Assembly (NCBI GenBank): GCA_023388335.1
Contig: JAEWGL010000029.1
Span: 1-29,782 of the forward strand
Source of the DNA: Pseudomonadota bacterium
Lineage (GTDB): Bacteria > Pseudomonadota > Gammaproteobacteria > Pseudomonadales > Pseudomonadaceae
Direction of reading: 5' to 3'
DNA length: 29,782 nt
A program made the position numbers and the translations under genes. Position 1 is the first letter of the stretch, and each line of letters opens with the position of its first letter. The notes under the pieces are model-generated. The model had not been told where the DNA came from and did no database searches. It saw nothing but the letters and a program-made list of their open reading frames with translations. Positions 29,701 to 29,782 of this stretch are shown piece by piece.

Positions 29701-29782
29701 TCAACGGTGTCGGCCACCGCCTTGAGCGCGACCCAGCAGCCCGAATAGCGCGACATGGCCCAGCCATGCATGCCGTAGTCCA
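26754..29782 (-). CDS. Indolepyruvate:ferredoxin oxidoreductase, fused subunits, C-terminal part
   Basis: At least 1008 codons of a fused indolepyruvate ferredoxin oxidoreductase; the N-terminus lies beyond the right edge, and the frame is open to the last base. The visible order is the end of the alpha part (IGIVTSGKSYLDVCQAL), the ThDP-binding region (HYCSGCPHNTSTKVPQGS, GGEGVAWIGQAPFTTTQHVFANLGDGTYFHSG), a ferredoxin-like region with CEGCGDCSSKSNC and CNKDFTCLNGFCPSF cysteine groups, and the gamma/beta part starting ILVTGVGGTGVVTIGALLG with MAGMAQKGGAVWSHIR. It oxidatively decarboxylates arylpyruvates from Trp, Phe or Tyr transamination. The single long chain is the form seen in aerobic proteobacteria. 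It is followed by folE after 12 bp. Confidence 0.92.
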   Translation of the reverse strand, partial: DYGMHGWAMSRYSGCWVALKAVADTVESAAVVDIDIHRVQPVIPTIALPKGGLNIRWPDPPLAQEQRLLEHKLYAALAYARANRLDRMVMDAPNARIGIVTSGKSYLDVCQALSILGIDEAQAQKIGLRLYKVGMVWPLEAEGVRQFAEGLEEIVVVEEKRHLIEYQLKEELYNWREDVRPRIVGKFDDKGEWSLPHTDWLLPAINDLTPAMIARALAKRILRLHPGGPLQVRLAVLDAQLAGKGQFSNLMERVPHYCSGCPHNTSTKVPQGSRALAGIGCHYMAAWIYPQTQTFSQMGGEGVAWIGQAPFTTTQHVFANLGDGTYFHSGILAIRAAIAAKAQITYKILYNDAVAMTGGQPVDGSLSVAQISRQLAAEGVQRLVVVSDDVEKYKGIHDLAQGVPVVRRDKMNEVQEQLRQFQGVSAIIYDQTCAAEKRRRRKRGKFPDPARRVVINEAVCEGCGDCSSKSNCMSVVAVDTEYGRKREIDQSSCNKDFTCLNGFCPSFVTVEGGTLRKPQALAAKADDLWDLPAPSTVALDEPYSILVTGVGGTGVVTIGALLGMAAFIEGKGTLNLDMAGMAQKGGAVWSHIRIAARQEQLFAPRIAEGEAALLLGCDLVVSANTETLSKLRQGVTHALVNSEQSITSAFVRTFALQAQSGDLVSHPDPQFHTRGMSEQIAEAVGPARADFVDASRIATALMGDSIATNTFMLGYAYQKGWLPVGEAALVQAIELNGTAVAFNLAAFAWGRRSAHDLSRVLRMVEAGKKQGADRRLSQTPEETLERRISVLTAYQNKAYAQRYRQRVEHFMAAETRLLGQPGELSKSVARHYFKVLAIKDEYEVARLFSNGDFLANIQSTFEGDYRLRFHLAPPLLNDNHTGKEPKKRSFGPWMLQAFKLLARLKVLRNTWLDPFGHTHERKVERDWLRNYENILDEVLAGLRSDNLQLARDLLELPDSVRGYGPVKERFLHHAQQRQTQLLEQWRNGSTGQFHEASQVTGKIAITQL

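Noticed and set aside
1..29782. CRISPR arrays, tRNA/rRNA genes, prophage or transposase genes
   Set aside because: No regularly spaced repeats, no tRNA cloverleaf or rRNA sequence, and no integrase, phage or transposase coding frame was recognised.

Overview
The window looks like a chromosome segment of a Pseudomonas species, probably of the putida/fluorescens lineage. The reasons are the msuEDC-sfnR sulfur-scavenging operon under a sigma-54 promoter, a gcl-hyi-glxR glyoxylate operon, a fused indolepyruvate:ferredoxin oxidoreductase, high-GC codon use with long antisense shadow frames, and a Pseudomonas-type intergenic inverted repeat. No tRNA, rRNA, CRISPR array or intact transposase gene was seen. 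Both window edges cut a minus-strand gene.

Layout. 1-223: start of a DapA-family gene (lhpC-like). 224-676: gene-free, with a candidate operator and a pair of ~62-bp inverted repeats. 677-4725 (minus): msuE-msuD-msuC-sfnR for methanesulfinate/methanesulfonate desulfonation; a near-perfect sigma-54 promoter at 4776-4790 fixes the msuE start. 5150-6817 (plus): malic enzyme, with a GntR-type operator over its -10. 6908-10416 (minus): gcl-hyi-glxR, converting glyoxylate to glycerate, divergent from a LysR regulator (10523-11431). 11428-11492: a 65-bp MITE-like palindrome that supplies the stop codons of both convergent genes beside it. 11489-14916 (minus): serine-glyoxylate aminotransferase-like gene, MFS carrier and 2-keto-4-pentenoate hydratase-like gene. 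15068-17046 (plus): GntR regulator and an unusual SHMT-like PLP enzyme. 17079-17549 (minus): Lrp/AsnC regulator.

17577-19497 is a patchwork of four gene remnants: a DAO-type oxidase lacking its 5' end, the C-terminus of a FadJ-like enzyme, the N-terminus of an acyl-CoA dehydrogenase, and the C-terminus of an NCS1-like permease. It is followed by a terminator and a TetR gene with two operators 21 bp apart. 20475-23991 (plus): AraC regulator, outer-membrane beta-barrel protein and PhyH-type dioxygenase. 24041-24414: several RNA or DNA palindromes between a possible small minus-strand transcript and a chemoreceptor gene (24415-26067). 26184-29782 (minus): folE directly downstream of the fused indolepyruvate oxidoreductase, which runs off the window.

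How the genes may work together. The sequence ATTTTGAATKCAAAAT, or a one-base variant, occurs at three places: before malic enzyme, before the aminotransferase operon, and across the start codon of the GntR gene. This suggests one GntR regulon joining a PLP-enzyme/transport module with malic enzyme. With gcl-hyi-glxR between them, 5.1-17 kb reads as an island for using a compound that yields glycine, serine, hydroxypyruvate or glyoxylate: carbon could leave through glycerate (Gcl, Hyi, GlxR) or through malate and malic enzyme. The actual substrate cannot be read from the sequence. The SHMT-like enzyme lacks the folate-reaction residues of true SHMT and is the least conventional protein here.
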